A stretch of 64,000 nt of DNA from Leptidea sinapis (lineage: Eukaryota; Arthropoda; Insecta; Lepidoptera; Pieridae): positions 186,001-250,000 of the forward strand of contig NC_066269.1 of NCBI RefSeq assembly GCF_905404315.1, written 5' to 3'. The notes below the pieces were generated by a model, which saw only the letters and a program-made list of their open reading frames with translations, had not been told where the DNA came from and searched no databases. The position numbers and the translations under genes are program-made. Shown piece after piece: positions 42,497 through 54,062 of the stretch; the stretch's first letter is position 1, and every line of letters starts with the position of its first letter.

Positions 42497-44700
42497 ACAT
42501 GTACGATTTTCGGGGGACTTCGAGGGGTACGCTGGATCCTGATAGTCACATCATTTATCCTTGTGATAACTTTGTATGGTCCCTCCCAACTTGGTTGGAG
42601 CTTCGGAGACTTCCCCTTTCGCCTTACAGGATTGTGTAACCAAATCAGGGTTCCCCCTTCAAAACTAGGAATATTGCCAATCTTCGATCGTAGCGGGTCT
42701 TCATCCGTTCACTTGCCTTAAACCCAGTTTTTCTAATTTCCTCGTAAATGTCAACCATCTTTTTCCGTAACTCATCCACATATTCTGTTATGCTTTTCGG
42801 AGTATCCGGTGGACAGCCTGAGAGTAAATCAGCTGGCAATTTCAATTCCCTTCCAAAATTGGCGTACGCAGGAGTCACCGTTGTCGTCTCGTGTATTGCG
42901 CTTCTATACGACATAAGAAACAGTGGAATGTACTCATCCCAGTTATCCTGATGACTGTCCACTACTTTTTCCAGATGTCGCTGCAATATTTGGTTAAACC
43001 TCTCCACCATCCCGTCCGACTGTGGATGATATGGCGTAGTTCTGGTCTTATGGATTCCCAAGATCTTGCAAACTTCTTGAAATACTTGTGACTTGAAGTT
43101 CCGCCCTTGGTCACTGTGCAACTCCAAAGGCACATCGAATCTGCAGAAAACTTCATTCACCAGCTTCGTCGCAACGGTAACTGCTTCTTGATTCGGTAGA
43201 GCAAATGCTTCCGGCCATTTCGTGAAATAAACCATCACCACCATTATGTAACGGCTTCCAGCTTTGGTGACTGGAAACGGTCCGGCTATATCCAGAGCAA
43301 CTCTCTCCCACGGAGCCCCAATATTATACAACTTCATAGCTCCTCTGCTCCGGATCTGAGGTCCTTTGACAGCTGCACAACTCTTGCATTTACGGCACCA
43401 GTCTTCCACATCATCACGGCAAAGCAACCAGTAAAATCGTTCTTTAATTTTTATGAGAGTTCTTCTTATTCCCAAATGTCCACCTGAAGAACCATCGTGA
43501 TAAGCTCTCAGGATCTCATTCACCTTCTCCCTGGGAACGACCAGTTGCAGATGGCAATCCTTTCCTTGCGGGGTTTCCCATTTCCGGCAGAGCAACCCGT
43601 CATGTATCATCACCAAACTATTCCATTGTGCCCAGAGACTCTTGGTAGCCGTACTGTGTCTAGCCACTTCAGACCATTTTGGTTTAAGTGATCCACTTGC
43701 TAGCCAATGTAAAAGTGGTTGAAGATCCTTATCATTTTCCTGAGCTCTCCTCATTGCATCGTTGCTCCAGTTCTCGTCGATCGAATCTGTTCTGATCAGC
43801 CGGATCATAAAATTCTCCTTCTCCTCCTGCCGAATGCAATGTTTGCATTCCATCGGACAAGGTCTTCTAGATAAAGCATCTGCATTTCCATGACTTTTTC
43901 CTCCTCGATGCTCGATTTCAAAGTCATACTCTTGAAGTTGCTCAATACATCTGGCCACTTGTCCTTCCGGATTCTTGAATTCTAGTAACCACTTCATGGC
44001 GGCATGATCAGTCCTTACGAGGACGATTTGCGACCCAACAAGTACTTTTTGAAATATTGTGTTGTCTTTACCACGGCCAGTAACTCCCTACGAGTTACAC
44101 AGTAGTTTCTCTCTGACTTCGATAAAGATATGCTAAAGTATGAAATTACAACTTCTTGATCTCCTCTCTTCTGAGATAATACTCCACCAATTCCGGTGTT
44201 GCTAGCATCAGCATCCACTATAAATCTTCCCTCTGTGTCAGGATATCCGAGGATAGGTGATTCACACAGTCTTTTCTTCAACTCTAAGAAAGCTTGTTCG
44301 CATTCTTCATCCCATCTAAAAGGCTCTTTTCTCCTCCGTCAGTCGATGTAAGGGCTTAGCAACATCAGAAAACCCTTTCACAAAGCGTCGATAATAATAG
44401 CAAAGTCCTAGAAATGCTCTCACATGTATCTTTTCTGTCGGCGTCGGCCAGTCCTTAACAGCACTTATCTTGGCAGGATCCGTCCGATATACTCCGATCT
44501 AGAGGATTCTCCGAGATAATGTGCTCTAAGTAATTCACCTGACGTTGAAAGAAGAAACATTTCTTTGGACCCAACTTCAAGTTGGCACCCTGCAGTTTTG
44601 CGAAGACTTTTTCGAGCTTCTTAAGATGATCTTCAAAACTTCGTCCCATAATGATTATGTCATCCTAGTAGACAAGGCAGGTTTCTCCCAACATACCTGC
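42497..44700 (-). pseudogene. G3 RT C-terminus, RNase H and integrase
   Basis: The RT catalytic box is destroyed: at about 44668 the YLDD Leu codon is TAG (Y-stop-D-D), where G2 and G4 read Leu. KNLRLGPKKCFFFQRQVNYL-type words follow. RNase H: PDTEGRFIVDADASNTGIGG (44220) and RNYCVTRRELLAV. A frame of 450 codons (42645-43997) then reads SHGNADALSRRP, an integrase HHCC region (HDGSSGGHLGIRRTLIKIKE, CRKCKSCAAVKG), and the DDE core ALDIAGPFPVTKAG, LHSDQGRNFKSQ, SDGMVERFNQ near 43010-43290. The C-terminus shifts frame at 42650 and is cut by J2 at 42497. Confidence 0.9.
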
Positions 44701-44714
44701 CAGCACATGCTCCA

Positions 44715-46005
44715 TCAACCTTTTGAAAGTAGCTGGGGCGTTAGATAATCCAAAGGCATTGTTTTGAACTGCCATAACCCTTTTCCCGATGAAAAAGCCC
44801 TCTTCTCCTTGTCTTTAGGGTCCAGAACGACTTGCCAGTAGCCACTATTCAAATCCAGAGTAGAGAACCACGTCATGCCACAAAGTGAATCTAAGGTAAC
44901 ATCGATTCTTGGCAATGGAAAACTGTCTTTCTTAGTTACATCGTTCAAACGCCGATAAACCACACAAAATCTAGTTGATCCATCCTTCTTCTTTACCAGA
45001 ACCACTGGAGAACACCATGAACTCGATGACGGTTCTATCACACCATTTTCTTTCTTATCCCGAATCATGTCTTCCACTTCTTGTTTGCGTGCAAACGGAA
45101 CACGTCTTGGTCTTTGCCGTATCGGAACAGTGTATCCTGTGTCGATCTTGTGTTTCACCAAACCAGTTCTTCCAATGTCCCCGTCGTTCTTCGAGAACAT
45201 CCCGGCGTAGCGTAGCAGGAAATTTCTCGCTTTTATTAATTGTAGCTTGGTAAGATTGTCCTTACAGCCATCCATAAGTATCTGTATGTTCACATCCTGG
45301 CTTGCAGCTACGGTCTTCCTCCCTTCTTCACACTTTCTTAACCAAGCTATCTCCTCACAAGCTCCGATCACTGTTCCCTTCCTAATGATTTGTTTGTACT
45401 CCTGAGGATTAAACACGGGGACCATCGCAATTTGGGAGTTTCCCACAACAGTCCTGGCTGGGATCCTTGTCGTGTCCGATGTCTCTCTTTCTATTATAGC
45501 GCATTTACAAGGTCTTCCTCTGTCATCCCTTGGCAGGACTACCGGGACTAGGGTCTGCGATCTCGGATTTAAAGTAGTGTCTCTTAAGCACAACACTTTC
45601 CCAAAAGTTCCGCCTTTTATTGGAATTTCTTCACCTCCATACTTCAATACACCATGTTTCATGTTAATGGTACACTGATGATTTCGAAGAAAATCCAACC
45701 CAATGATGCAGTCATCTGTGATATCGATTACCACTTTTTGCCAGTATAACGTATCCCCAATTTTCATGGCCACGATCTTTTCTTCCTGGACTGGTATGCG
45801 CTGGCCGGTAGCTGTTGTGAGTGTTAAGTTTACATTTTCTCACATATGTCGTCTTCCGATGCTCTCTAGTCTTGTTTGACTAACGACTGTACGTGAGGCT
45901 CCCGTATCCAAAGTGAAACGGCAAGATTTTCCATTTATCATTCCTTCTATAACTTAAGTGTTTCCGTCACATGTCTGCTTAACGAAGATCCTTGGGGCTT
46001 TGCTT
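44715..46005 (-). pseudogene. G3 protease and RT N-terminal half
   Basis: A DTGASRTVVS protease core near 45890-45910 is followed, after a shift, by a 352-codon frame from 45773: KIGDTLYWQKVVIDITDDCI, DFLRNHQCTINMKHG, LCLRDTTLNPRSQTLVPVV, the linker LRKCEEGRKTVAASQDVNIQ, RT fingers HKIDTGYTVPIRQRPRRVPF, DGSTRFCVVYRRLNDVTKKD and motif A FSTLDLNSGYWQVVL (near 44850). A shift after KTMPL at 44750 breaks the palm. Confidence 0.88.
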
Positions 46006-47418
46006 CTACCGGCCAGCGACCACCCCACTACCCTGGCCTTTTTCTGCTGCTCCAGCGGTGATGTTGAGACCGCCGCATCCTTCGTTACCTTGCGTTATGC
46101 TCTCACGCCTGGGGCAAGTGCTCCTAATGTGTCCTCGCTCCCCACACCCATAGCATACTGGGTTATATGCTTGCCTTCGGCTGGAATCTGCTGGTACAAT
46201 TTTGCGGAGTCTCAACGCCCGAGAATCGTGGCGCACCGCTTCTACTTCCAACGCATGTGCCACCGCTTCCTTCAAGCTAGTATGATGACTCAATCGTACG
46301 GCTGCTCTTACTTCGGCGTCCCGTATTCCATCGATGAACACTTGGAGCAACATTTCTTCTATTGCAGCTGGCGACGACTGATATGCTTTACGCACTAGCT
46401 TCTCATCTTCCACGGACCACTGCTGCAGAGTTTCGTTGGCCCTTTGACTGCGGTCCTTAAGTTGCGCCCGATACACATGGTCAAGGTGTTTATCGCCATA
46501 ACGTGCCTACAACGCGTTGTAGGCACGTCAAGAAGGTCCGTGTAGGTTACTTCCTCCTTCCCAGCGCCGAGTGCTTCCAATACGGAAAGTGCTTCGTCAC
46601 GGAGCGCTAGTGTAAGGGCAGAGTGTGCTTCTTGGTCACTCCAACCACTTGCTCTTCTGACCGTCGCTAATTCTAGCTTAATCGCGGCCCAGGAAGACTT
46701 GCCGTCGTAGAGGGGTAATTTCAAACTTCTGGTCCGATGTGATTCCGCAGGTGACTCCTGAGTTGGCTGAAGGACCCCCACACACGACCTTCCTATTGAG
46801 ATGATGAATGGTTGCTTCTATATCCCCCATCTTCCTTTCCACAGTGTCAATCCGGGCGATCTCCTTTTCTACAGTGTCAATCCGGGCGATCTCCTTTTCT
46901 ACAGCGTCAATCCGGGCGGAGTTTTTCTGCACCACGGATAAAATTTCCTTCGAGAGGCCTTCATGCAGACCTCGCAACTGCTCCTCCTGTCGACGTGCTT
47001 GCTCTTCCTGCAAGGCTCGCAGTTGCTCCTCCTGTCGGGGCGCTTGCTCCTCCTATCGGCGCGTTTGCTCCTCCTGTCGGCGCACTTGTTCCTCTTGCAA
47101 GCCCCGCAGTTGCTCCTCCTGTCGCCGCGCTTGCTCCTCTTGCAAGCCCCGCAGCTGCTCCTCTTGACGGCGCGGTTGTTCCTCTTGCAAGCCCCGCAGC
47201 TGCTCCTCCTGTCGGCGCGCTTGCTCTTGCATCATGGCTGCCATCTGCTGCATGCGCGCGCTGATGTCTACGGCAGGAGCCTGCAGTGCTGACACGGTCG
47301 CACTACGTCCAGAGCCGGATGGTTCTTGTGACTCGTCCTCTGCCGCTGCAGCTGCTGCCGCGGCAGAGTGTCGCGGGGTCACTCCCTTCTCGTTCCTGGG
47401 CACTAATGATATCTTTCC
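46006..47418 (-). pseudogene. G3 gag with the longest coiled-coil repeat
   Basis: The family start codon ATG has become ATA (47410), so no normal start remains. The Gln/Glu repeat (RRQEEQLRGLQEEQARRQEE) spans about 46970-47235, the longest of the four copies, with one TAG near 47055. RIDTVEKEIA is also duplicated (46840-46890). Then come the capsid-like block (PLYDGKSSWAAIKLELATVR, YTDLLDV), a 15-base duplication around GTTGTAGGCACGT near 46515 that shifts frame, YRAQLKDRSQRANETLQQWS, and a complete CCHC knuckle CYGCGERGHIRSTC near 46130. Confidence 0.85.
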
Positions 47419-47439
47419 AATCCCACTTCTGACACCAAT

Positions 47440-48019
47440 TGACACGAGAGTGGGTCAGGGATTGGAAATAATACTCTGCTTATAGGAACGAGTCTTTATT
47501 TGCGTTCACTTTTTCCGAACTTGCACTTCGCCGGTCTGCCGCTGTTCCTCTTGTGGGCGGCGGCCAACCTTCAACGCGTCACACCGCACCGAACACTAAG
47601 TCTCGTGTATCTTCTTCTTCTTCTTCTTTACACTTTCGAGTCAGAACTAGAACTGCCGTAGGCCATGCTTAGTACGGCTTATATACCCCCGGATCTGTTC
47701 TATTTTCAAAATGATTCTCTCATTCCATCTTTAAGTTTAAATTGTACTAGAAAATTCTTTTAACTATTTTTATCCTGCTTACACATTTTCCATCCCTTTT
47801 TTTCTGTTCGATTTGATCCTGAACTTACTAGAAATTTCCATTAACTTTACAAAACCCAAAAAAAATCCATACACTGGTAGGTATATCGAACCCGGTTCTA
47901 CGGCGTCTATAGTAAACACTTTTCCGCTGAGCTACGAGTATTGCTGACGGAGCTGTAGAAATTAACAATGTCTTGAAGTATGACAACTCTCGTCATATAC
48001 TTCGAAGGGTTGCTACGCA
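47440..48019 (-). repeat. G3 5' LTR (580 bp, edge damaged)
   Basis: Matches the 3' LTR but lacks a purine-rich piece near 47610 and ends GCTACGCA at 48019, with the terminal ACA replaced or lost. The primer site TGGTGTCAGAAGTGGGAT follows on the minus strand at 47420-47437. Confidence 0.87.
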
Positions 48020-48448
48020 TACACATCACAATAGTATTAATACTAGAAATAAGGGTAGACTTGCCATGCCTGCCACAAGACTCCATAAAGTCAGCAATTC
48101 TTTTAGGTGTCAGTGTGTTCGCTTCTAAAATAAACTCCCCGACCATGTGGCAAATATGTCTATGAACAAATTCAAAGCCTTCACAAAAAGTAAATTAAGC
48201 AGCAAAGGCTATTAGAATATCCAAGATTATTTAAATCATAAAGCAGCCTGGAATTGAATTGCTCTACTTAAGTGTGATTTGTTTTATGTGATTTTAATTG
48301 TTTGATGTTATTTATATTACTTATTTCATTTGTTTGATTTTAATTTTATCTGTTTGATATTATTTACTTGTTATTTTGAAATTAAGTGTCTGACTGAACT
48401 TAAGCCATTGTAAATCAATGTTATGAGTTCAATAAACATTTTGATTTT
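48020..48448 (+). pseudogene. L7 ORF2 C-terminus and 3' end
   Basis: Broken frames read NTRNKGRLAMPATRLHKVSN, then CVRFYNKLPDHVANMSMNKF and FKAFTKSKLSSKGYWNIQDY: the usual C-terminus of CR1-like ORF2. A 3' untranslated region and AATAAACATTTTGATTTT tail follow, abutting the second GAGACA at 48449. Confidence 0.8.
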
Positions 48449-49040
48449 GAGACATCGGACACGACATGGATCCCAGCCAGGACTGTTGTGGGAAACTCCC
48501 AAATAGCGATGGTTCCCGTGCTAAGTCCTCATGAGGACAAGCAAATCATTAAGGAAGGGAACAGTGATCGGAGCTTGTGAGGAGATAGCTTGGTTAAGAA
48601 AGTGTGAAGTAGGGAGGAAGACCGTAGCTGCAAGCCAAGATGTGAACATACAGAAACTTCTGGTGGGCAGTAAGGACAATCTTACCAAGCTACAGTTAAT
48701 AAAAGCGAGAAATTTCCTGCTACGCTACGCCGGGGTGTTCTCGAAGAATGATGGGGACATCGGAAGAACTGGTTTGGTGAAACACAAGATCGACACAGGA
48801 GACACTGTTCCGATACGGCAAAGACCAAGACGTATTCCGTTTGCACGCGAACAAGAAGTGGAAGACATGATTCGGGATATGAAAGAAAATGGTGTGATAG
48901 AACCGTCATCCAGTCCTCCAGTGGTTCTGGTGAAGAAGAAGGATGGATCAACTAGATTTTGTGTGGACTATCGGCGTTTGAACGATGTAACTAAGAAAGA
49001 CAGTTATCCATTGCCAAGAATCGATGACACCTTAATTGGT
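48449..49040 (+). pseudogene. G2 pol, RT fingers
   Basis: Resumes after L7 with the duplicated GAGACA. 48531-49040 reads GTVIGACEEIAWLRKCEVGR, NFLLRYAGVFSKNDGD, HKIDTGDTVPIRQRPRRIPF, EVEDMIRDMKENGVIEPSSS, VVLVKKKDGSTRFCVDYRRL and KKDSYPLPRIDDT. Two codons are missing in SSSPWRSPVV compared with G1. A LINE tail interrupts at 49037. Confidence 0.87.
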
Positions 49041-49110
49041 AGATTTTGACGTTCAATAAGTGATTTTAAATCCTACTTTGAATAAAAATATTTGAATTTG
49101 AATTTGAATT
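49037..49110 (+). mobile_element. LINE tail insertion with (TTTGAA)n in G2 RT
   Basis: A severely 5'-truncated insert, ATTGGTAGATTTTGACGTTC to a TTTGAATTTGAATTTGAAT tail, flanked by CACCTT (49031-49036 and about 49111-49116). TTTTAAATCCTACTTTG and the TTTGAA tail are typical of a very common lepidopteran LINE. Confidence 0.8.
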
Positions 49111-49301
49111 CACCTTGTGGTATGACGTGGTTCTCTACTCTGGATTTGAAAAGTGGCTACTGGCAAGTCGATTTGGACCCTGAAGACAAGGAGAAGACGG
49201 CTTTTTCAACCGGAAAAGGGTTGTGGCAGTTCAAAACAATGCCCTTCGGATTGTGCAACGCCCCAGATACTTTCGAAAGGTTGATGGAGCATGTGCTGGC
49301 A
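49111..49301 (+). pseudogene. G2 pol, RT palm part
   Basis: Reads CGMTWFSTLDLKSGYWQVDL (motif A, catalytic Asp) and LWQFKTMPFGLCNAPDTFER, ending HVLA at 49301, where LY2 was inserted. The sequence continues with MLGETCLVYLDD at 52673. Confidence 0.88.
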
Positions 49302-49412
49302 GTTGTTTTTTTTTTTATGGAATAGGAGGACAAACGAGCGTACGGGTCACCTGTTGTTAAGTGATCACCGTCGCCCACAATCTCTTGCAACACCAGAAGA
49401 ATCACAGGAGCG

Positions 49413-52400
49413 TTAACGGCCTTTAAGGAAGGTGTACGCGATTTTTTTGAAGGTACCCATGTCGTATCGTCCCTGAAACACCGCACAAGGAAGCTCATTC
49501 CGCAGCTTTGTAGTACGTGGAAGAAAGCTCCTAGAAAACCGCACTGTGGAGGACCGCCACACATCCAGATGGTAAGGATGATATCCTAACTTGTGGCGTG
49601 TCATGCGAAGGTGGAATTCGGCGGCAGGAATCAGGTTAAAAAGCTCTTCGGAACACTCCCCGTGATAAATGCGGTAGAAGACACACAATGAAGCGATGTC
49701 TCTACGCAACGCCAAGTGATCCAGCCGTTCACAGAGCACTGGGTCCCCGACACTTCGAGCTGCTCTGCGTTGCACGCGGTCAATTGGATCGAGCTGATAC
49801 TGGGGTGCACTAGACCAGAGATGACAGCAATACTCCATGTGTGGCCGGACCTGCGCTTTGTAGAGGGCTAGTATGTGGGCCGGCTTGAAGTATTGCCGTG
49901 CTCTATTAATGACGCCCAGTTTCTTTGAAGACATTTTAGCTTTGCCTTCCAGATGACCACGAAATTGGCGATCGCCCGAGATATCGAGACCCAGTATTCC
50001 GATACTAGGCGCGGCTTTAAGAGAAGTGTTCTCGAAGAGCGGTCATACGACAAATGTGGTTTTTTTTTGTGGTAAACGCGCAAACTTGAGTCTTCTGGGG
50101 GTTAAATTGGACAAGGTTCAATTTTCCCCAAGACACAAGTTTCTCCAGGCATTGGTCGACGATTTCCCGAGAGAGACCTGCATGGCCAGTGTATACGGGA
50201 TCACCAGTGCTATCGTCTGCATAGCAATGAATGTTGGAGGTGTCCAACATATCATTGATATGCAGAAGAAACAGCGTGGGAGACAGCACACAGCCTTGGG
50301 GCACTCCAGCATTCACGGGCTTCGGGTTCGAGCAATATCCGTCGACAACGACCTGTATGCTGCGCCCAGTGAGGAAGCTGGAGGTCCACTTGCACAAGCT
50401 CTCGGGAAGCCCAAATGATGGAAGTTTGGAGAGGAGCGCCTTGTGCCCATACACGATCAAAGGCCTTCGCTATATCCAGGCTAACTGCCAGGCCTTCCCC
50501 CTTGCTTTCAATAGCCGCTGCCCATCTATGTGTTAGGTATACCAGAAGATCACCTGCCGACCGACCATGGCGAAACCCGTATTGTCGGTCGTTGATCAAC
50601 TGGTTACCCTCTAGATATACCAAGAGCTGACGGCTAATTATGCTCTCCATGATTTTGGAGAGCAGGGAGGTAATAGCAATAGGCCTGTAGTTTGCCGGAT
50701 CCGAACTGTCTCCTTTTTTTTTGGATCGGATGGACAAGGGCTGACTTCCATGAGTCAGGGACTACGCCTTTAGAATAAGAGTGCCGGAATAAACGCGTTA
50801 GCACCGGCGTCAGCTCAGGGGCACACGTTCTAAGCACGATTGGAGAAATGCCATCCGGCCCGCTCGACTTCCTGACCTCCAACGAAAACAGAGCTCGCCT
50901 AACAGTTTTTTGTCTGAACTGTACTTCAGGCAAAGAGCTCCGACACCGCGGGATAGTCGGCGGTGTTTTTCCGTTGTCGTCAAGAGTCGAGTTGGAGGCG
51001 AAAAGAGTGCACAAGAGATCGGCTTTCTCTTTTGCCGTATGGGCCGGGGTGTCATCTTCATCTGCAACGGCGGCATGGACGGCTGGCTGAAGTTACCAAG
51101 AGCAGCTTTCGACAACGACCAGAACTTGCGTGTTCCGGTCGGGTAACTGGAAAGCTGCTCGCCGATTTTGACGACGTGTTTTGAGTTTGCACGGGCGATT
51201 TGCCGCTTAAAAAATCTGGAGGCACGGTTGTATTTCCTCTTAAGAACTGTGCAGTTCGGATCCTTTGTGCCCAGCGCCGCAACCCAAGTTCGATACGCCT
51301 GTTTTTTGCAGTCAGATGCTGCTTTAACAGACGCATCGAACCAGGGCTGTGATCTGCCACCGATGGGTACTACAGAGTTTGGTATAAAAATATCCATACC
51401 CTGTAGTATCACATCGGCTACTGCAACGGCGCAGGCACTAGGATCATCCGAAGGGAAACAAACCTTGCCCCAAGGGTAGGATGCAAAAAAGGAACGCATC
51501 CTATCCCTATCTGCTGACTTGTAGTGCCAAACGCGGCGGGTCGCTGGTGGTCTGCGACGTTGGCGTCGGATAGGCACTACACTCCTGACCAGGCAATGGT
51601 CGGACGTTCCGAGAGGGGCGTCGACAAAGACCTGGTAACCATCGGGATGTGTAGTCAGCAGAAGATCCAATAAGGACGGCATGTGGCTATCCACATCCGG
51701 GAGCCGCGTTGGCGACTCAACCAATTGGGACAGATCATACGCCAATGCAAAATTATGCACAGATCAACCTGCGTAGTCTGTGGTACGTGATCCAAGCCAT
51801 TCGGCATTGTGCCAGTTGAAATCACCCAAGACTACGATTTCAGCGGAGGGGATCTGTGCAAGTACGTCGTCAATTGCTGCTTGAACGCAGCCCATGAGAT
51901 GATCGGTTTCTGCGTTACCACTATGGGACCTGTAGACACACGCATAGATGCAGACGCGGTCCTCTAAATCTACGCGGAGCCAGAGAGTGGACAGGTCCCT
52001 ACCCTCAAAATTGCCGAGACGGCGACAGCAGATATCCTCCCTAACGTACACACATACCCCGGCATGAGGCAAAAAAATTGTGCTCAATTTTGTACCCGGG
52101 GTACGTTAAATATGACGTATCGCATGAGATATCTGCTTCTCTGTAAGGAAACACAAGGCCGGCTGCGCCGTCTCAAGGTGGTGGTGGACGGCGTTTAAAT
52201 TGGAGTGAATTCTCCTGATATTGCAAAAGTCCACGTTGAGTGTGGAGCGGGGTGCCGTGGTGATACTGCCTCGTTTGTCCTTGATCATGCGCGGTTCTGT
52301 GCCCTCCCCAGAATACGAAGGGCAGCCCGGGCTAGAGAGCCCAGGGAGGGATTCTCCAACTCTGGTAGAGCCGGTACCCTCCTGGGGTAAAATCTTTTTT

Positions 52401-52414
52401 AGTACCGCTGTCAT
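49413..52414 (-). pseudogene. LY2 ORF2: endonuclease and RT, many shifts
   Basis: N-terminal reading from 52414: TLNVDFCNIRRIHSNLNAVH and LETAQPALCFLTEKQIS. GVCVYVREDICCRRLGNFEG and IYACVYRSHSGNAETDHL (52087-51900) lead to IVVLGDFNWHNAEWLGSRTT near 51820. A TGA at 51761-51763 replaces the Arg codon of LY1 (AGRSVHD). TSDHCLVRSVVPIRR is near 51590, KSSGPDGISPIVLRT near 50860, NYRPIAITSLLSKIMES near 50690, VSLDIAKAFDRVWAQGA near 50480, GVPQGCVLSPTLFLLHINDM near 50290 and CYADDSTGDPVYTG near 50220. The complete C-terminus, absent from LY1, is QLDPIDRVQRRAARS to GTFKKIAYTFLKG at 49413. At least six shifts. Confidence 0.88.
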
Positions 52415-52666
52415 ATTCGGGTGGAGGGGGGGGAATGGCCACCAGTCCTCGACACTAACCTATGCGGCATAGCGGCACTAGGCCGCTACTTCACGCCGGT
52501 ATTCTGTGCGAGTGTGGTAATTAACCCGGACGAGTCTGGCCCGATTGTGCTGACGTCAAAAGACGGCAGTGTGACTCTCCCACTTCTAAAAAGCCCTTAG
52601 TTGCCTCTTACGACACCCATGGGCCTGGGACTCCCCTATTCTTTTTACGCCCCGGGAAAAGTACAG
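52415..52666 (-). other. LY2 5' leader
   Basis: GC-richer noncoding stretch. CTTAGTTGCCTCTTACGACA and CCCATGGGCCTGGGACTCCC are words seen at the 5' side of several lepidopteran LINEs (recall). No ORF. Confidence 0.5.
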
Positions 52667-54062
52667 GGCAAATGTTGGGAGAAACCTGCCTTGTCTATTT
52701 GGATGACATAATCATTATGGGACGAAGTTTTGAAGATCATCTTAAGAAGCTCGAAAAAGTATTCACAAAACTGCAGGGTGCCAACTTGAAGTTGAGTCCA
52801 AATAAATGTTCCTTCTTTCAACGTCAGGTGAATTACTTGGGGCACGCTCTCTCGGAGCAAGGCGTTGCAACGGATCCTGCCAAGATAAGTGCTGTCAAGG
52901 ACTGGCCGACGCCGACAGAAAAGACACATTTGAGAGCATTTCTAGGACTACGTTCTATTATCAACGCTTTGTGAAAGGGTTTTCCGATGTTGCTAAGCCC
53001 TTACATCGACTGACGGAGGAGAAAAGAGCCTTTTCCTGGGATGAAGAATGCGAACAAGCCTTCTTAGAATTGAAGAAAAGACTATGTGAATCACCTATCC
53101 TCGGATATCCTGACACAGAGGGAAGATTCATAGTGGATGCTGATGCTAGCAACACCGGAATAGGTGGAGTGAGATCAAGAAGTTGTAATTGCATACTTTA
53201 GCAAATCTTTATCGAAGCCGGAGAGAAACTACTGTGTAACTCGTAGGGAGTTACTGGTCGTGGTCAGAACATTACAACATTTCAAAAAAGAACTTGTTGG
53301 GTCGCAAATTCCTCGTAAAGACTGAACATGCCGCCTTGAAGTGGTTACTAGAATTCAAGAATCCGGTAGGACAAGTGGCCAGATGGATTGAGCAACTTCA
53401 AGAGTATAACTTTGAAATCGTGCATCGAGGAGGAAAAAGTCATGGAAATACAGATGCGTTATTTAGAAGACCTTGTCCGATGGAATGCAAACATTGCATT
53501 CGTCAGGAGGAGAAAGAGAATTTTATGATCCGGCTGATCAGAACAGATTCGATCGGCGAGAACTGGAGCAACGATGCAATGAGGAGAGCTCAGGAAAATG
53601 ATAAGGATCTTCAACCACTTTTACATTGGCTAGCAAGTGGATTACTTAAACCAAAATGGTCTGAAGTGGCTAGACACAGTACGGCTACCACGAGTCTCTG
53701 GGCACAATGATACAGTTTGGTGATGCATGAAGGGTTGCTCCGCCGGAAATGGGAAACCCCGCAAGGAAAGGATTGCCATCTGCAACTGGTCGTTCCCAGG
53801 GAGAAGGTGAACGAGATCCTGAGAGCTTATCACGATGGTTCTTCAGGTGGACATTTGGGAATAAGAAGAACTCTCATAAAAATTAAAGAACGATTTTACT
53901 GGTTGCATTGCCGTGATGATGCGGAAGATTGGTGCCAAAGATGCAAGAGTTGTGCAGCTGTCAAAGGACCTCAGACCCGGAGCAGAGGAGCTATGAAGTT
54001 GTACAATGTTGGGGCTCCGTGGCAAAGAGTAGCTCTGGATATGGCCGGACCGTTCCCAGTCA
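52667..54062 (+). pseudogene. G2 pol: RT YLDD, RNase H, integrase zinc region
   Basis: MLGETCLVYLDDIIIMGRSF (catalytic YLDD intact, 52700), GANLKLSPNKCSFFQRQVNY, VKDWPTPTEKTHLRAFLGLR. A shift at 52960 leads to KGFSDVAKPLHRLTEEKRAF and PDTEGRFIVDADASNTGIGG (53120). A deletion of about 10 codons after GIGGV shifts again. AALKWLLEFKNPVGQVARWI and SHGNTDALFRRPCPMECKHC (53440) end RNase H; a TGA near 53708 replaces Trp (in G3 the word is WAQWNSL). The HHCC zinc module HDGSSGGHLGIRRTLIKIKE, CQRCKSCAAVKG (53840-53975) and ALDMAGPFPV reach 54062, where LY3 sits. Confidence 0.88.

Larger units (their letters stand above)
36428..48019 (-). mobile_element. G3: Ty3/Gypsy element inside L7, carrying J2
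   Basis: Minus-strand copy: 5' LTR 47440-48019, gag, protease, RT, RNase H, integrase (42497-47400), J2 inserted at 37108-42485, then the pol end (37042-37107) and 3' LTR (36428-37041). Flanks do not match (GTAAG on the left, TACAC on the right), and the L7 RT is missing at the right border, so a deletion removed the target duplication. Confidence 0.88.
25931..48448 (+). mobile_element. L7: CR1-like LINE with esterase ORF1, itself split by B1 and G3
   Basis: GAGACA flanks it on both sides (25925-25930 and 48449-48454), a 6-bp target duplication in G2 pol. Its own pieces are 25931-27754 (ORF1, endonuclease), 35551-36427 (linker, RT start) and 48020-48448 (ORF2 C-terminus and 3' end with AATAAACATTTTGATTTT tail). 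Most of the RT between the second and third piece is missing. Confidence 0.85.
49302..52666 (-). mobile_element. LY2: near full-length LINE inside G2 RT
   Basis: Minus-strand insert with poly-T 49306-49316 (its poly-A tail) at the left and its 5' end at about 52666. A short GGCA occurs at both borders (49298-49301 and 52667-52670), a plausible 4-base duplication, with a few bases of G2 altered on the right. It is the same family as LY1 and LY3. No ORF1 was recognised in the 52420-52640 leader, so the family may have one ORF or the copy may lack part of its 5' end. Confidence 0.85.

Noticed and set aside
46808..47292. Plus-strand Cys/Ser-rich frames (CSSCRRACSSC) resembling a metallothionein or chorion protein; similar at 14301-14813, 24135-24634 and 55493-55753
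   Set aside because: They are antisense to the gag CAGGAGGAGCAG repeat in each Gypsy copy and change with repeat number; no splice, start or family support.
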